34,440 nucleotides of DNA from an uncultured Bacteroidales bacterium. Lineage in GTDB: Bacteria > Bacteroidota > Bacteroidia > Bacteroidales > Marinilabiliaceae. Within the stretch, counting starts at the first letter, position 1; each line of letters begins with the position of its first letter. Under the pieces are notes generated by a model. That model had not been told where the DNA came from, did not search any database, and saw only the letters and a list, made by a program, of their open reading frames with translations. A program made the translations under genes and the position numbers. The stretch covers positions 1 through 34,440 of the forward strand of contig CALAUL010000035.1 of assembly GCA_937892255.1 (NCBI GenBank). The letters are read 5' to 3'. Positions 1 through 8,582 of this stretch are shown in pieces.

Positions 1-259
1 TTCCAAGATGAGTTGTACATCAATGCAAATCATGCAAGTATGTAGAAATCAGAACAGTTGCCAACTCATTACCTCGTTCTTGAACTTTCCGCATAAACTT
101 TTTATTCTTAGCGGATTATGAGATTATTCCAAAAATAATGATTAATTTTGGAAGTGGTGTAAAATAAGGTCTTTTAATTTGATTGAAAATTTGACAACCA
201 AAATTTAAACATACTCTTATAAAACATATTTTAAATGGGTTATAAGTTGATTTAATGTA
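1..259. other. Upstream non-coding region
   Basis: No credible coding frame or RNA gene is visible. The stretch is A/T rich, and its main feature is the 27-bp imperfect palindrome at 127-153, listed separately. It probably holds control sites for the gene at 341, or for a gene to the left of the window. Confidence 0.6.
127..153. promoter_or_regulatory. 27-bp imperfect palindrome, candidate operator
   Basis: The arms 127-139 (TTCCAAAAATAAT) and 141-153 (ATTAATTTTGGAA) are inverted repeats of 13 bp with one mismatch around a single central G. No T-run follows, so it does not look like a terminator. It lies about 115 bp upstream of the promoter at 266-296. Its size and symmetry suit a dimeric DNA-binding regulator, but which gene it serves is unknown. 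Confidence 0.4.
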
Positions 260-265
260 ATGAAT

Positions 266-296
266 TTTGTTAATCCCTTAACAAATATTATCTTTG
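266..296 (+). promoter_or_regulatory. Bacteroides-type promoter for the ACT protein/porin pair
   Basis: TTTG at 266-269 (-33) is followed after 19 bp by TATCTTTG at 289-296 (-7, a perfect TAnnTTTG). The start of transcription would be near 301-303. This promoter lies inside the longer open frame that begins at 260, so translation must start downstream, at 341. Confidence 0.75.
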
Positions 297-340
297 CGAA
301 CAGTAAAGAAGAAGCAGAAATAGAAATAATATATACTATT

Positions 341-997
341 ATGACAGTCAGTCAGGCAGTAGAAAAAGTAGTGCGAGTAAAGCCGTTTGTCATGGAGGCA
401 TTGACGGAGGGATTGCTGAATATTTCGTCATTGTCACGAAGTATAAATTCCGATGTTGCCAAATTGATAGGCAGAGAAGTAAAACAAGGAGCTATAGTGA
501 TGGCTTTAAATCGTCTTGCTCAAAGACTCAATAAGGCAAAAATTTGGAATCTCAATAAGATGTTTAGCGAACTTGGAGATATAGTAGTTCGTTCAAATCT
601 TGTAGATTATACGTTTCGTAATAGCTCTTCGATACTTGATTGTCACGCAAATTTGATGGACGAAATATCTGATAGACCGGAGAATTTCTATACTATGGTT
701 CGAGGTGTATTCGAAAGTAATTTGGTAGTGGGAGCGTCGTTGTGTGATTTGGTGGAGAATTATTTTTCGAAGGAAGATTGCAAACTGATTCAACGAGACT
801 TGTCGGCTGTAACGTTGGCGTTGCCGTCGAACAATACGACAGAAGTTGGATTTTATTACCAAATAATGAAATATATCGCATGGGAAGGAATCAATGTACG
901 TGAGGTTATTTCGACAACTAATGAATTTACGATTATTGTAGGGGAAGATGATGTTGACAGAGCATTTGCAACATTAAAACGACTCAAGGTATACTAA
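341..997 (+). CDS. ACT-domain protein (aspartokinase-ACT-like), unknown role
   Basis: This is a 218-residue cytosolic protein. Its C-terminal ~60 residues read like the regulatory ACT domain of aspartate kinases: GINVREVISTTNEFTIIV, then an acidic stretch and the helix DRAFATLKRL. No kinase catalytic domain is present, so it is not itself an aspartokinase. The N-terminal part is helical and unrecognised. The frame is open from 260, but that ATG lies within the promoter at 266-296, so the ATG at 341 is chosen. Its stop shares one base with the ATG of the porin gene (TAATG), so the two are probably translationally coupled. An amino acid-sensing role is inference from the ACT fold only. Confidence 0.7.
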   Translation: MTVSQAVEKVVRVKPFVMEALTEGLLNISSLSRSINSDVAKLIGREVKQGAIVMALNRLAQRLNKAKIWNLNKMFSELGDIVVRSNLVDYTFRNSSSILDCHANLMDEISDRPENFYTMVRGVFESNLVVGASLCDLVENYFSKEDCKLIQRDLSAVTLALPSNNTTEVGFYYQIMKYIAWEGINVREVISTTNEFTIIVGEDDVDRAFATLKRLKVY

Positions 998-3054
998 TGA
1001 AATTCAGACTTACGGCAATTCTCTTGTTGTTCACGATGTTTGTGTCGGCACAAGAGGAAAAGAAGGAGAAAGCTTTTATTCCGAATGATGTGCGGACATG
1101 GAAAATGACGAACATGTTTACGCACGCAGATACTATTCCTATAGATACAGCAACCAATTTGCATCAGGTTAACGACCCTCTGTATCATCAGAGTTTGGGT
1201 TGGGTGACAACAGGAAATATTGGTGCACCGGCAAAGGCTTTATATTATCCTGATGTACGTCGCCACCAAGGTAATATTTTTCTTACACCTTTATTGCCGT
1301 ATATCGAACAACCGGAGGATTACGTCTTCTACAATACCAAAACGCCTTATGCCAACTTTACATATCAGAAAGGATTTCCAAAGCGTCGTTCGGAAGAGTA
1401 CGTGCATATCCTCTTTACCCAGAATGTCAATAGAAAAGTAAATTTAGGAGCAAAACTTGCCGTTCGTTCGTCTATAGGACGTTATGAGGCACAACGTATA
1501 GACCACTACGATTTTCGTCTGCATGGCTCGTTTAATGGAGAGTATTACAATGGATATGGTTCTGTCAGTTACCACAAAGCCAAAATTAGCGAGAATGGCG
1601 GTATCATGGACGAAGCGTTGATAAGTGACCCAAATCCGGAAGAGAAGGATATGTATAAAAAACCGGAGGATTTGCCGGTGAATATGATGAATGCCGTAAA
1701 CAAAACCAGTCTATACCGTATTTTTTATACGCACTCTTTGGACTTGGCACATGTGGAACGATTGGATATTGATAGTACGGTGTATGAAGTGCCTGTTATG
1801 ACAGCCTTTCACACATTCCACTTGGAAACGTCGCATCGGGAATTTAAGATGTCGTCTCTTCCCAAGGATACGAGTATGCTTAATGAAATATTCCCTAACG
1901 AGTTGGAAGATGGACAGAAGTTCCCCTTTTATGACAAAGCTCGGACGGCCGATTCGACACGTTATTTCAGTCTGAAAAACATCTTTCAGCTGAAGATGAC
2001 GGAGGAGTTTAACTCTCTTCTGCGTTTTGGTGTAAGAGCATTCCTCGAAACGGAGATAAATCTTTACACGTACCCCGATTTCCCACAGACAACAGAGAAA
2101 GAGACGCAGTACGGAGATATAGAGAAGACGTTTCATTACCGCAAAAAGAAGTCGGATTTCACTGATGATTTGAGAATGAGCATTGGCGGAGAGATATCAA
2201 AACATAGAGGCGAGAACTTGTCTTTTAGCGCTATGGCCAAATGTTACTTTATGGGCTATCGAGAAGGAGACTTTGTTATCGATGGACACATAAATACTTC
2301 ATTCCCATTCTTAAAATCAACGGCATCGGTATGGGGGCAATGTTTGGCAGAAAGACGTTCTCCCGACTTCTGGGAAGAGAAGTATATTTCCAACTTATAT
2401 CAATGGGACAATGATTTGAATGCTGAGCAGAGTTTGAATGTCAGGGGCGGAATCCGTATAGGTCAGCTCAACACAGAGGTGACGGGGTATTTCTCGCAAA
2501 TATCTGATATGATTTATTTCGGCCCAGACGGGAAGCCTCGTAATTATTCGTCGAATACGGGACTTCAGCTCATGGGCGTGCAATTGAAAACACATCTGCA
2601 GGGTGCCGGGTTCAATACTATAACACGTTGTGCTGTACAGCATACGAGCAACGAGAATGTCGTGGCTTTGCCGTTGTTCGCCGTACATAGTTCAAATTTC
2701 TTTGAGCATCGTTTTTTTGATGTACTTACGTTTCAGCTTGGTATTGATTTGCAATATAATACAAAATATTTAGCACCGCTGTATAATCCTGCAACTATGC
2801 AGTTCTGTTCGCAAGAGATAAAGGAAAAAAAGAACGAAAAAGGAGAGACAATTGTTGTAGGACGAAAGTTTGGCAATTACGTTTATTTCGACCCGTTTGT
2901 CAACATACAGATAAAGCGAGTGAGGGCATATTTCAAGTATTCGCACGTAAATAGTATGTGGAAGTGGTTCGAAGATAGTTACTTTTTGACGGCAGGATAT
3001 CCGTCAAATCCTCAAACAATGAAGTTTGGTATATCTTGGAATTTCTACGACTAA
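997..3054 (+). CDS. Putative porin (Bacteroidetes outer-membrane beta-barrel)
   Basis: The 685-residue protein begins with a clean signal peptide (MKFRLTAILLLFTMFVSAQ), which fits export to the outer membrane. The body has many alternating, aromatic-rich strands and ends with ISWNFYD, a terminal aromatic-rich strand typical of barrels. Overall it resembles the Bacteroidetes 'putative porin' family. The substrate is not known. The start codon shares one base with the stop of the upstream ACT-protein gene and no separate promoter is visible, so the two form one transcription unit from the promoter at 266-296. No convincing terminator follows. A weak stem (TTGTG/CACAA) around 3058-3080 is the only candidate. 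Confidence 0.75.
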   Translation: MKFRLTAILLLFTMFVSAQEEKKEKAFIPNDVRTWKMTNMFTHADTIPIDTATNLHQVNDPLYHQSLGWVTTGNIGAPAKALYYPDVRRHQGNIFLTPLLPYIEQPEDYVFYNTKTPYANFTYQKGFPKRRSEEYVHILFTQNVNRKVNLGAKLAVRSSIGRYEAQRIDHYDFRLHGSFNGEYYNGYGSVSYHKAKISENGGIMDEALISDPNPEEKDMYKKPEDLPVNMMNAVNKTSLYRIFYTHSLDLAHVERLDIDSTVYEVPVMTAFHTFHLETSHREFKMSSLPKDTSMLNEIFPNELEDGQKFPFYDKARTADSTRYFSLKNIFQLKMTEEFNSLLRFGVRAFLETEINLYTYPDFPQTTEKETQYGDIEKTFHYRKKKSDFTDDLRMSIGGEISKHRGENLSFSAMAKCYFMGYREGDFVIDGHINTSFPFLKSTASVWGQCLAERRSPDFWEEKYISNLYQWDNDLNAEQSLNVRGGIRIGQLNTEVTGYFSQISDMIYFGPDGKPRNYSSNTGLQLMGVQLKTHLQGAGFNTITRCAVQHTSNENVVALPLFAVHSSNFFEHRFFDVLTFQLGIDLQYNTKYLAPLYNPATMQFCSQEIKEKKNEKGETIVVGRKFGNYVYFDPFVNIQIKRVRAYFKYSHVNSMWKWFEDSYFLTAGYPSNPQTMKFGISWNFYD

Positions 3055-3198
3055 GCTTTTGTGGGAATTAAGCACAATCAGAGAAAGCCTTTTCCAAAGT
3101 CGAGAGATGAATCTGTCTTCAGTTGTTTTGTTCAATGGCGGAGATAAATATTGATTTTATCCATGATTGTCGAATATATTTATAATGACATGGATAAA

Positions 3199-3229
3199 TG
3201 TGATAAAAAGATAATCAATATCGTATTTG
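3199..3229 (+). promoter_or_regulatory. Probable promoter of the GH43/esterase/GH97 locus
   Basis: TGTG at 3199-3202 lies 19 bp before CGTATTTG at 3222-3229. The -7 box keeps TTTG but has CG instead of TA, so it is weak by itself and may need an activator. It would give a leader of about 60 nt before the GH43 gene. Confidence 0.4.
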
Positions 3230-3294
3230 CACTTTGATAATTTCAAAAAAAGTTCTAAAATTGTACATTCAAACCTTAATATAATTAAGACAAA

Positions 3295-4347
3295 ATGAGA
3301 AAATTATCTACATTGACGTTTGGTGCAGCTTTGTTGTTAGCAGCATGCACTCAGCCGACAAACAATACCACAGTGTCGGCCAATAGTTTTGAATTTAAAG
3401 GTAATCCGCTTATTCGCAATCAGTTTACAGCTGACCCAGCTCCTGTTGCAATAGGTGATACGCTTTACTTGTTCGTTGGACATGACGAATACTATGCAGG
3501 ACAGGATTCAGCAGGTGGTGGTAAGGAGTTTAACATTACAGAATGGCTCTGTTACTCTACAGCGGACATGAAGACTTGGTACGACCATGGTTCAGTACTT
3601 CGTCCTTCACATTTTGCTTGGGCTGATACAGTGACTTCGGGTGTTGGTACAGCTTGGGCTTCTCAGGTAGTTCCTTACGAGGGCAAATACTACTACTTCA
3701 CAACATGTCAGGGTCAACCTCCTTACACTGGCTATTGTGTAGGTGTAGCTGTTGCTGATCATCCATGCGGACCATACCGCGATGCTATTGGCAAACCGCT
3801 CATCTGCGATACAATGACTGTAAATGGTCCTCGTGGTTGGTGGAACGACATTGACCCAACTGTCCTTATCGACAATGGCGAGGCTTGGCTTAGCTGGGGT
3901 AACGGTACTTGTTTCCTTGCAAAACTCAAACCAAACTTGACAGAACTTGCAGACTCTATTCGTATTCTCAAGATGCCTAAGTACATCGAAGGACCATGGC
4001 TCCATAAGTACAATGACAAGTACTACCTCTCTTACGCTTCAATGGGTAGAGGTTCTGAAGCTATCGATTATGCTATGGCTGACTCTATGACAGGCGAGTG
4101 GACTCCGATGGGACAGATAACAGGTACAGCAGAAAATAGCTTCACTATACACCCGGGTGTTGTTGAATTCAAGGGTTCTTGGTATCTCTTCTACCACAAT
4201 GCAACAGTGGAACTAGATGGACACAAGGGTACAATAGGTCGCCGTTCTGTATGCTTCGATAAGATGGAATACAACGAGGACGGTTCTATCAAATTTGTAG
4301 AACAGACAAAAGAGGTCGTAGCAACTTCAACAGCTGAACAGCAATAA
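3295..4347 (+). CDS. Glycoside hydrolase family 43 lipoprotein
   Basis: The 350-residue protein is a predicted lipoprotein: MRKLSTLTFGAALLLAAC puts the lipid-bearing cysteine at C18. It has the five-bladed propeller fold features of GH43, the family of beta-xylosidases and alpha-L-arabinofuranosidases. The three catalytic acids can be placed: D47 in TADPAP (general base), D187 in WNDIDPTV (pKa modulator) and E232 in IEGPW (general acid). It is a single-domain enzyme with no extra binding module. It lies upstream of a double esterase and a GH97 enzyme, consistent with removal of xylose or arabinose from hemicellulose. The exact substrate cannot be read from sequence. A strong terminator hairpin follows the stop codon. 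Confidence 0.88.
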   Translation: MRKLSTLTFGAALLLAACTQPTNNTTVSANSFEFKGNPLIRNQFTADPAPVAIGDTLYLFVGHDEYYAGQDSAGGGKEFNITEWLCYSTADMKTWYDHGSVLRPSHFAWADTVTSGVGTAWASQVVPYEGKYYYFTTCQGQPPYTGYCVGVAVADHPCGPYRDAIGKPLICDTMTVNGPRGWWNDIDPTVLIDNGEAWLSWGNGTCFLAKLKPNLTELADSIRILKMPKYIEGPWLHKYNDKYYLSYASMGRGSEAIDYAMADSMTGEWTPMGQITGTAENSFTIHPGVVEFKGSWYLFYHNATVELDGHKGTIGRRSVCFDKMEYNEDGSIKFVEQTKEVVATSTAEQQ

Positions 4348-4360
4348 AAATCAGATATGA

Positions 4361-4401
4361 CATCTCGGCAAGTTACATACTCTGTCGAGATGTTTTTTTT
4401 T
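4361..4401 (+). terminator. Intrinsic terminator (possible attenuator) after GH43
   Basis: CATCTCGGCA at 4361-4370 pairs with TGTCGAGATG at 4383-4392 (10 bp including one G-T), and nine T residues follow (4393-4401). It lies 13 nt after the GH43 stop and 22 nt before the chosen esterase start. No promoter fits in those 22 nt, so the downstream genes probably depend on read-through. Confidence 0.85.
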
Positions 4402-4422
4402 ATATCGTTACAGATAAAGACA

Positions 4423-6321
4423 ATGAAAAGATTTTCCATTCTTACATTAACTTTACTTTTGGGCACAATAGTGTCTTTTGCCCAAGATCCTGACTTTCAT
4501 ATTTACATCTGTTTCGGTCAGTCGAATATGGAGGGCGCTGCCAGAATAGAGCAGTGTGACAAAGAAAATGTTAGTGACCGATTCCTTAAGATGGCTGCTG
4601 TTGATGACAAAGCAACAAAACAGAAAAAAGGCCGTTGGTATAAGGCTGTGCCACCTCTTTGTCGTCCAAATACAGGACTCACTCCTGCCGACTACTTCGG
4701 ACGCACTCTTCTTGAAGCATTGCCGGAGAAAAACCGAGTAGGTATTATCAATGTTGCCATTGGAGGTTGTCGTATTGAGGCATTCATGAAAGACAGCATA
4801 GAAGGCTATGCGAAGGCAGCTCCGGAATGGGAACGTGGTCCGTTGGCAGCTTATAACAATGACGCTTATGGTACTATTATCGAACTCGCAAAACGCGCCC
4901 AGAAAGATGGTGTCATAAAAGGTATACTTATGCATCAAGGCGAGTCAAATGTAGGAGACTCGTTATGGCGAGAAAAAGTAAAATACGTATATGAGACAAT
5001 GCTTGCCGACCTTAATCTTAAAGCTGAAGATGTACCTTTGCTTGCAGGAGAAGTTGTCAATGGTGACCGTGGTGGCGTATGTGCCGGTATGAATGACGTC
5101 ATTGTTACACTGCCAGAGGTAATACCTACAGCACATGTCATCTACTCTAACGAATGTCCTAATGCATGGGACATGATACACTTCAATGCCGAAGGGTATC
5201 GTCAACTTGGACATCGTTATGCAGAGAAGATGGGCGAGATAATGGGACTGAAAATACCTCCCTATTCAAGTCCATGGACACAGACTCTTGAGTCTCCTAT
5301 TATTCATCGCAATGGTGCCGTGACATTCAATATCAGCGCACCTTATGCTAAGAATGTAGAGTTCTCAAGTCAATTCACAGAGAAGAATACTCCTATGCAA
5401 CGCAATACAAAAGGCACATGGAGCGTAACCCTCAGACCACAACCTGCTGATATCTATCCGTACAACTTCATTGTTGACGGCACATCAGTTCAAGACCCTG
5501 CAAACGTAAACATATTCCCTAACGAGCGTTTCAAGGCTTCACTCCTCGAGATGACAAGCCCAAATGCTATATACACAGTACGCGACGTTCCGCACGGACA
5601 GGTTACATATACAGGTTATCACTCCGAAGCCCTTAAAACGTATCGTCCATTGCTCGTCTATACTCCGGCTGAATACGGACAAAATCCGGATAAGAAGTAC
5701 CCGGTGTTCTACCTTATAAGCGGAACGACAGACACAGAGGAAACATGGTTCAAAGTAGGTAGAGTAAATGCTATCCTTGATAACCTCATAGCAGAAGGCA
5801 AGGCAGAGCCAATGATTGTCGTTATGCCATACGGATACATGATGCATGGAACACCGACTCCAGCATCGATGTCGGCAGCGGAAATGTACAATGACTTTGC
5901 AACAGAACTCACTTCGGCTATTATGCCTTTCGTGGAGAAGAACTTTCGTACTATCAATGACCGCGAGTCTCGTGCTATAGCAGGCTTCTCGCGCGGAGGC
6001 GGACAGTCGCTTTATTCGGCATTCGCCAACCTAGATAAGTTTGCTTGGGTTGCTTCGTACGCAGCATTCCTTACCGACGAAATGATTGCGAAGAAATTTC
6101 CGGAGATAGACCAAAAGCCCGAGACTCTCAACAATCAGTTACGCCTCCTTTGGTATGGCGTGGGTAATAGCGACTTCCTTTATAACGACGTCACTGCCAA
6201 CTGGAAGTATCTCGACCGTAAAGGCATCAACTACAAAAAGAAAGAGACAACAGGCGGTCATACGTGGATGAATGCTCGCAACTATCTCTACGAAACACTG
6301 CAATTATTCTTTAAACACTAA
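4423..6321 (+). CDS. Bifunctional carbohydrate esterase: CE6-like acetyl esterase plus CE1-like feruloyl esterase
   Basis: The 632-residue secreted protein has signal peptide MKRFSILTLTLLLGTIVSFAQ. Residues ~24-265 are an SGNH/SASA esterase domain like CE6 acetyl xylan esterases: nucleophile S34 in GQSNM, HQGES in the middle, and D250/H253 in WDMIHFN. Residues ~275-370 look like an immunoglobulin-like E-set linker. Residues ~380-632 are an alpha/beta-hydrolase of the esterase D/CE1 type, with nucleophile S523 in GFSRGG and likely histidine H613 in GGHTW. The pair would remove acetyl and feruloyl groups from xylan. An open frame extends up to 4357, but those 22 codons lie inside the terminator hairpin and lack a signal peptide, so the ATG at 4423 is used. 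GH97 starts 9 nt after the stop. Confidence 0.88.
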   Translation: MKRFSILTLTLLLGTIVSFAQDPDFHIYICFGQSNMEGAARIEQCDKENVSDRFLKMAAVDDKATKQKKGRWYKAVPPLCRPNTGLTPADYFGRTLLEALPEKNRVGIINVAIGGCRIEAFMKDSIEGYAKAAPEWERGPLAAYNNDAYGTIIELAKRAQKDGVIKGILMHQGESNVGDSLWREKVKYVYETMLADLNLKAEDVPLLAGEVVNGDRGGVCAGMNDVIVTLPEVIPTAHVIYSNECPNAWDMIHFNAEGYRQLGHRYAEKMGEIMGLKIPPYSSPWTQTLESPIIHRNGAVTFNISAPYAKNVEFSSQFTEKNTPMQRNTKGTWSVTLRPQPADIYPYNFIVDGTSVQDPANVNIFPNERFKASLLEMTSPNAIYTVRDVPHGQVTYTGYHSEALKTYRPLLVYTPAEYGQNPDKKYPVFYLISGTTDTEETWFKVGRVNAILDNLIAEGKAEPMIVVMPYGYMMHGTPTPASMSAAEMYNDFATELTSAIMPFVEKNFRTINDRESRAIAGFSRGGGQSLYSAFANLDKFAWVASYAAFLTDEMIAKKFPEIDQKPETLNNQLRLLWYGVGNSDFLYNDVTANWKYLDRKGINYKKKETTGGHTWMNARNYLYETLQLFFKH

Positions 6322-6330
6322 ACATAAAAC

Positions 6331-8277
6331 ATGAAACGAACTTTATTTACCTATGTTTTTGCTACTTGTAGCATTATGACATTCGCCACGGATTTAAAAG
6401 TATCAAGTCCCGACGGCAAAACTATCGTCACAATATCTGACAATGGTGGTACTCCATCTTACAGTGTGACATACAACGATGTCAATTTCCTTAACAACTC
6501 GCCTCTCGGTCTTGTTACCAACATTGGCGACTTTTCTAAGGAGATGACAATCAAAGAAGAAGCTGCCCCGATAGCTATTTCTGAGTCGTACTCGCTCAAG
6601 ACTATAAAAAAGAGCAATGTCGACTATAAAGCCAACGAACTAGCATGTACTTTTACTCATAAAGGTAATGACATCTACCAAATTATCTTCCGTGTGTCGA
6701 ACAACGATGTCGCCTTCCGCTACATGATGCTTCCTCAGAAAGAGATATTCTCTTGCTATATTATCGAGGAACGAAGTAGCTTTAACTTGCCGGAAGGAAC
6801 AACAACATTCCTCTGTCCTCAGAGCGACCCGATGAAAGGTTTTGCCAATACATCTCCAAGCTACGAGACATCATACACCGTAGACGACGCAATGGGTAAA
6901 AACGGTTGGGGTAACGGATACACGTTCCCTTGCTTGTTCAAGAATGCAGACAAAGGCTGGGTGCTTATCTCCGAAACGGGTACACGTGGCAACTATTGTG
7001 GCTGTCGTCTTATCGGTGGCAACGGTTCTCTTTATACTATTGGGTTCCCTCAACAAGGAGAACTCAACGGCTTAGGCTCTGTATATCCGGGACTTATGTT
7101 GCCAGCTCTCACACCTTGGAGAACGGTGACCATCGGCGAGACCCTCAAGCCTATCATCGAAACAACAGTCGCTTTCGACCTTGTAGAGCCACTCTACGAA
7201 GCATCTCAAGAGTATACGTTGGGAAAGGGTTCGTGGAGCTGGATTATAGGTATGGATGGCAATACCAACTACGATGTGCAGAAAAAGTATATAGACTTCT
7301 CTGCCGAAATGGGTTGGCAGTCGATACTCGTTGACGCTCTCTGGGATACTCAGATAGGACGTGACCGTATAGCAGAACTTGCACAATACGGTAAAACCAA
7401 AGATGTTGCACTTTATTTGTGGTACAACTCTAACGGCTTCTGGAACAACGCTCCGCAGTCTCCGCGCGGATTCATGCACAATACTATCGAACGTCGCAAA
7501 GAGATGAAGTGGATGCAGAGCATTGGCATTCGAGGTATAAAAGTTGACTTCTTTGGCGGAGACAAGCAACAGACCATGCAACTATACGAAGATATCCTTG
7601 CCGATGCCAACGACTTTGGATTACTTGTTATTTTCCATGGCTGTACATTGCCTCGCGGTTGGGAACGTATGTATCCAAACTTCGTAGCGTCAGAAGCCGT
7701 CTTGGCCAGTGAAAACCTTCATTTCGGACAAGGCGCATGTGACAGCGAGTCGTTCTGCGCTACGATACATCCATTTATCCGAAATACAGTAGGAAGCATG
7801 GACTTTGGCGGTAGTGCCCTCAACAAATACTACAACTACCAAAATGCACCACGCGGAAGTCGTCGTATCACATCAGACGTCTTCGCACTTGCCACAGCGG
7901 TGATGTTCCAGAGTTCAGTGCAGCATTTTGCTCTTGCTCCAAACAACATAACAGATGCTCCGGCTTGGGCTATCGATTTCATGAAAAACGTGCCTACTAC
8001 ATGGGACGACGTTCAGTTCATTGACGGATACCCCGGTAAGTACATCATCATGGCTCGTCGCAGTGGCAACAAATGGTTCGTAACAGGTGTCAATGCTCAG
8101 TCTGAGACACTTAAGACAAAGATTGTTCTGCCTATGTTCAACCCAGGCGACGAAGTTACGCTCTATGCCGATGACGACAAACTCAATGGAAACATGTCAA
8201 CTGTAAAGATTAACAAGAAACAAGAGTTGCAAATCACTATCCCTCAACATGGAGGAGTTGTGGTGACAAACAAATAA
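6331..8277 (+). CDS. Glycoside hydrolase family 97 (probable retaining alpha-glycosidase)
   Basis: The 648-residue protein has a signal peptide and the usual GH97 build: N-terminal beta-sandwich (to ~280), central (beta/alpha)8 barrel and C-terminal beta domain. SusB, the inverting alpha-glucosidase, belongs to this family, and other members are retaining alpha-galactosidases. D406 in KVDFFGGDKQ sits on the barrel strand where retaining members carry their aspartate nucleophile, and E455 in ASEAVLASE is a plausible acid/base, so I infer the retaining branch. It starts 9 nt after the esterase gene and is followed by a terminator, so it closes the operon. An alpha-galactoside or similar side chain is the likely target. 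The exact sugar is uncertain. Confidence 0.87.
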   Translation: MKRTLFTYVFATCSIMTFATDLKVSSPDGKTIVTISDNGGTPSYSVTYNDVNFLNNSPLGLVTNIGDFSKEMTIKEEAAPIAISESYSLKTIKKSNVDYKANELACTFTHKGNDIYQIIFRVSNNDVAFRYMMLPQKEIFSCYIIEERSSFNLPEGTTTFLCPQSDPMKGFANTSPSYETSYTVDDAMGKNGWGNGYTFPCLFKNADKGWVLISETGTRGNYCGCRLIGGNGSLYTIGFPQQGELNGLGSVYPGLMLPALTPWRTVTIGETLKPIIETTVAFDLVEPLYEASQEYTLGKGSWSWIIGMDGNTNYDVQKKYIDFSAEMGWQSILVDALWDTQIGRDRIAELAQYGKTKDVALYLWYNSNGFWNNAPQSPRGFMHNTIERRKEMKWMQSIGIRGIKVDFFGGDKQQTMQLYEDILADANDFGLLVIFHGCTLPRGWERMYPNFVASEAVLASENLHFGQGACDSESFCATIHPFIRNTVGSMDFGGSALNKYYNYQNAPRGSRRITSDVFALATAVMFQSSVQHFALAPNNITDAPAWAIDFMKNVPTTWDDVQFIDGYPGKYIIMARRSGNKWFVTGVNAQSETLKTKIVLPMFNPGDEVTLYADDDKLNGNMSTVKINKKQELQITIPQHGGVVVTNK

Positions 8278-8336
8278 AACGTGTGAAAATGAGATTGACT
8301 TAATGTCAAAATTGTTTCTTCAATACTCAAACATAC

Positions 8337-8371
8337 AGACACAAGTATATCAAATGCTTGTGTCTTTTTTT
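8337..8371 (+). terminator. Intrinsic terminator after GH97
   Basis: AGACACAAG (8337-8345) pairs with CTTGTGTCT (8357-8365), extendable by two weaker pairs. The T-run continues to 8371. It ends the GH43/CE6-CE1/GH97 unit. Confidence 0.87.
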
Positions 8372-8582
8372 ATAAAATCGATACTACAATGCCGACCAAA
8401 ACAAGCTTTATCATTACATAAAACGAACTTTCCGTATTGCACCTGATTATGCCTTGGCAATACCATTGCCGGTGGAAATATCTAAGTCAAAAACTTGATT
8501 GTAAAAAAAACTGCGTTTTTGGTGTATCTGTATTATTATTTTATATATTTGCAATATGGATTAATCACAAAAAGAAAGAATA
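8372..8582. other. Intergenic region with inverted repeat before the serpin gene
   Basis: No gene is seen. GGCAAT at 8456-8461 and ATTGCC at 8465-8470 form a perfect 6-bp inverted repeat with a 3-nt spacer, about 75 bp upstream of the serpin -7 box. It could be a small operator, though an element this short may arise by chance. Confidence 0.35.
8518..8551 (+). promoter_or_regulatory. Promoter of the serpin gene
   Basis: TATATTTG at 8544-8551 matches the -7 box TAnnTTTG exactly. The best -33 candidate is TTTG at 8518-8521, 22 bp upstream, slightly longer than the usual spacing. The leader to the ATG at 8583 would be about 25-30 nt. Confidence 0.6.
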
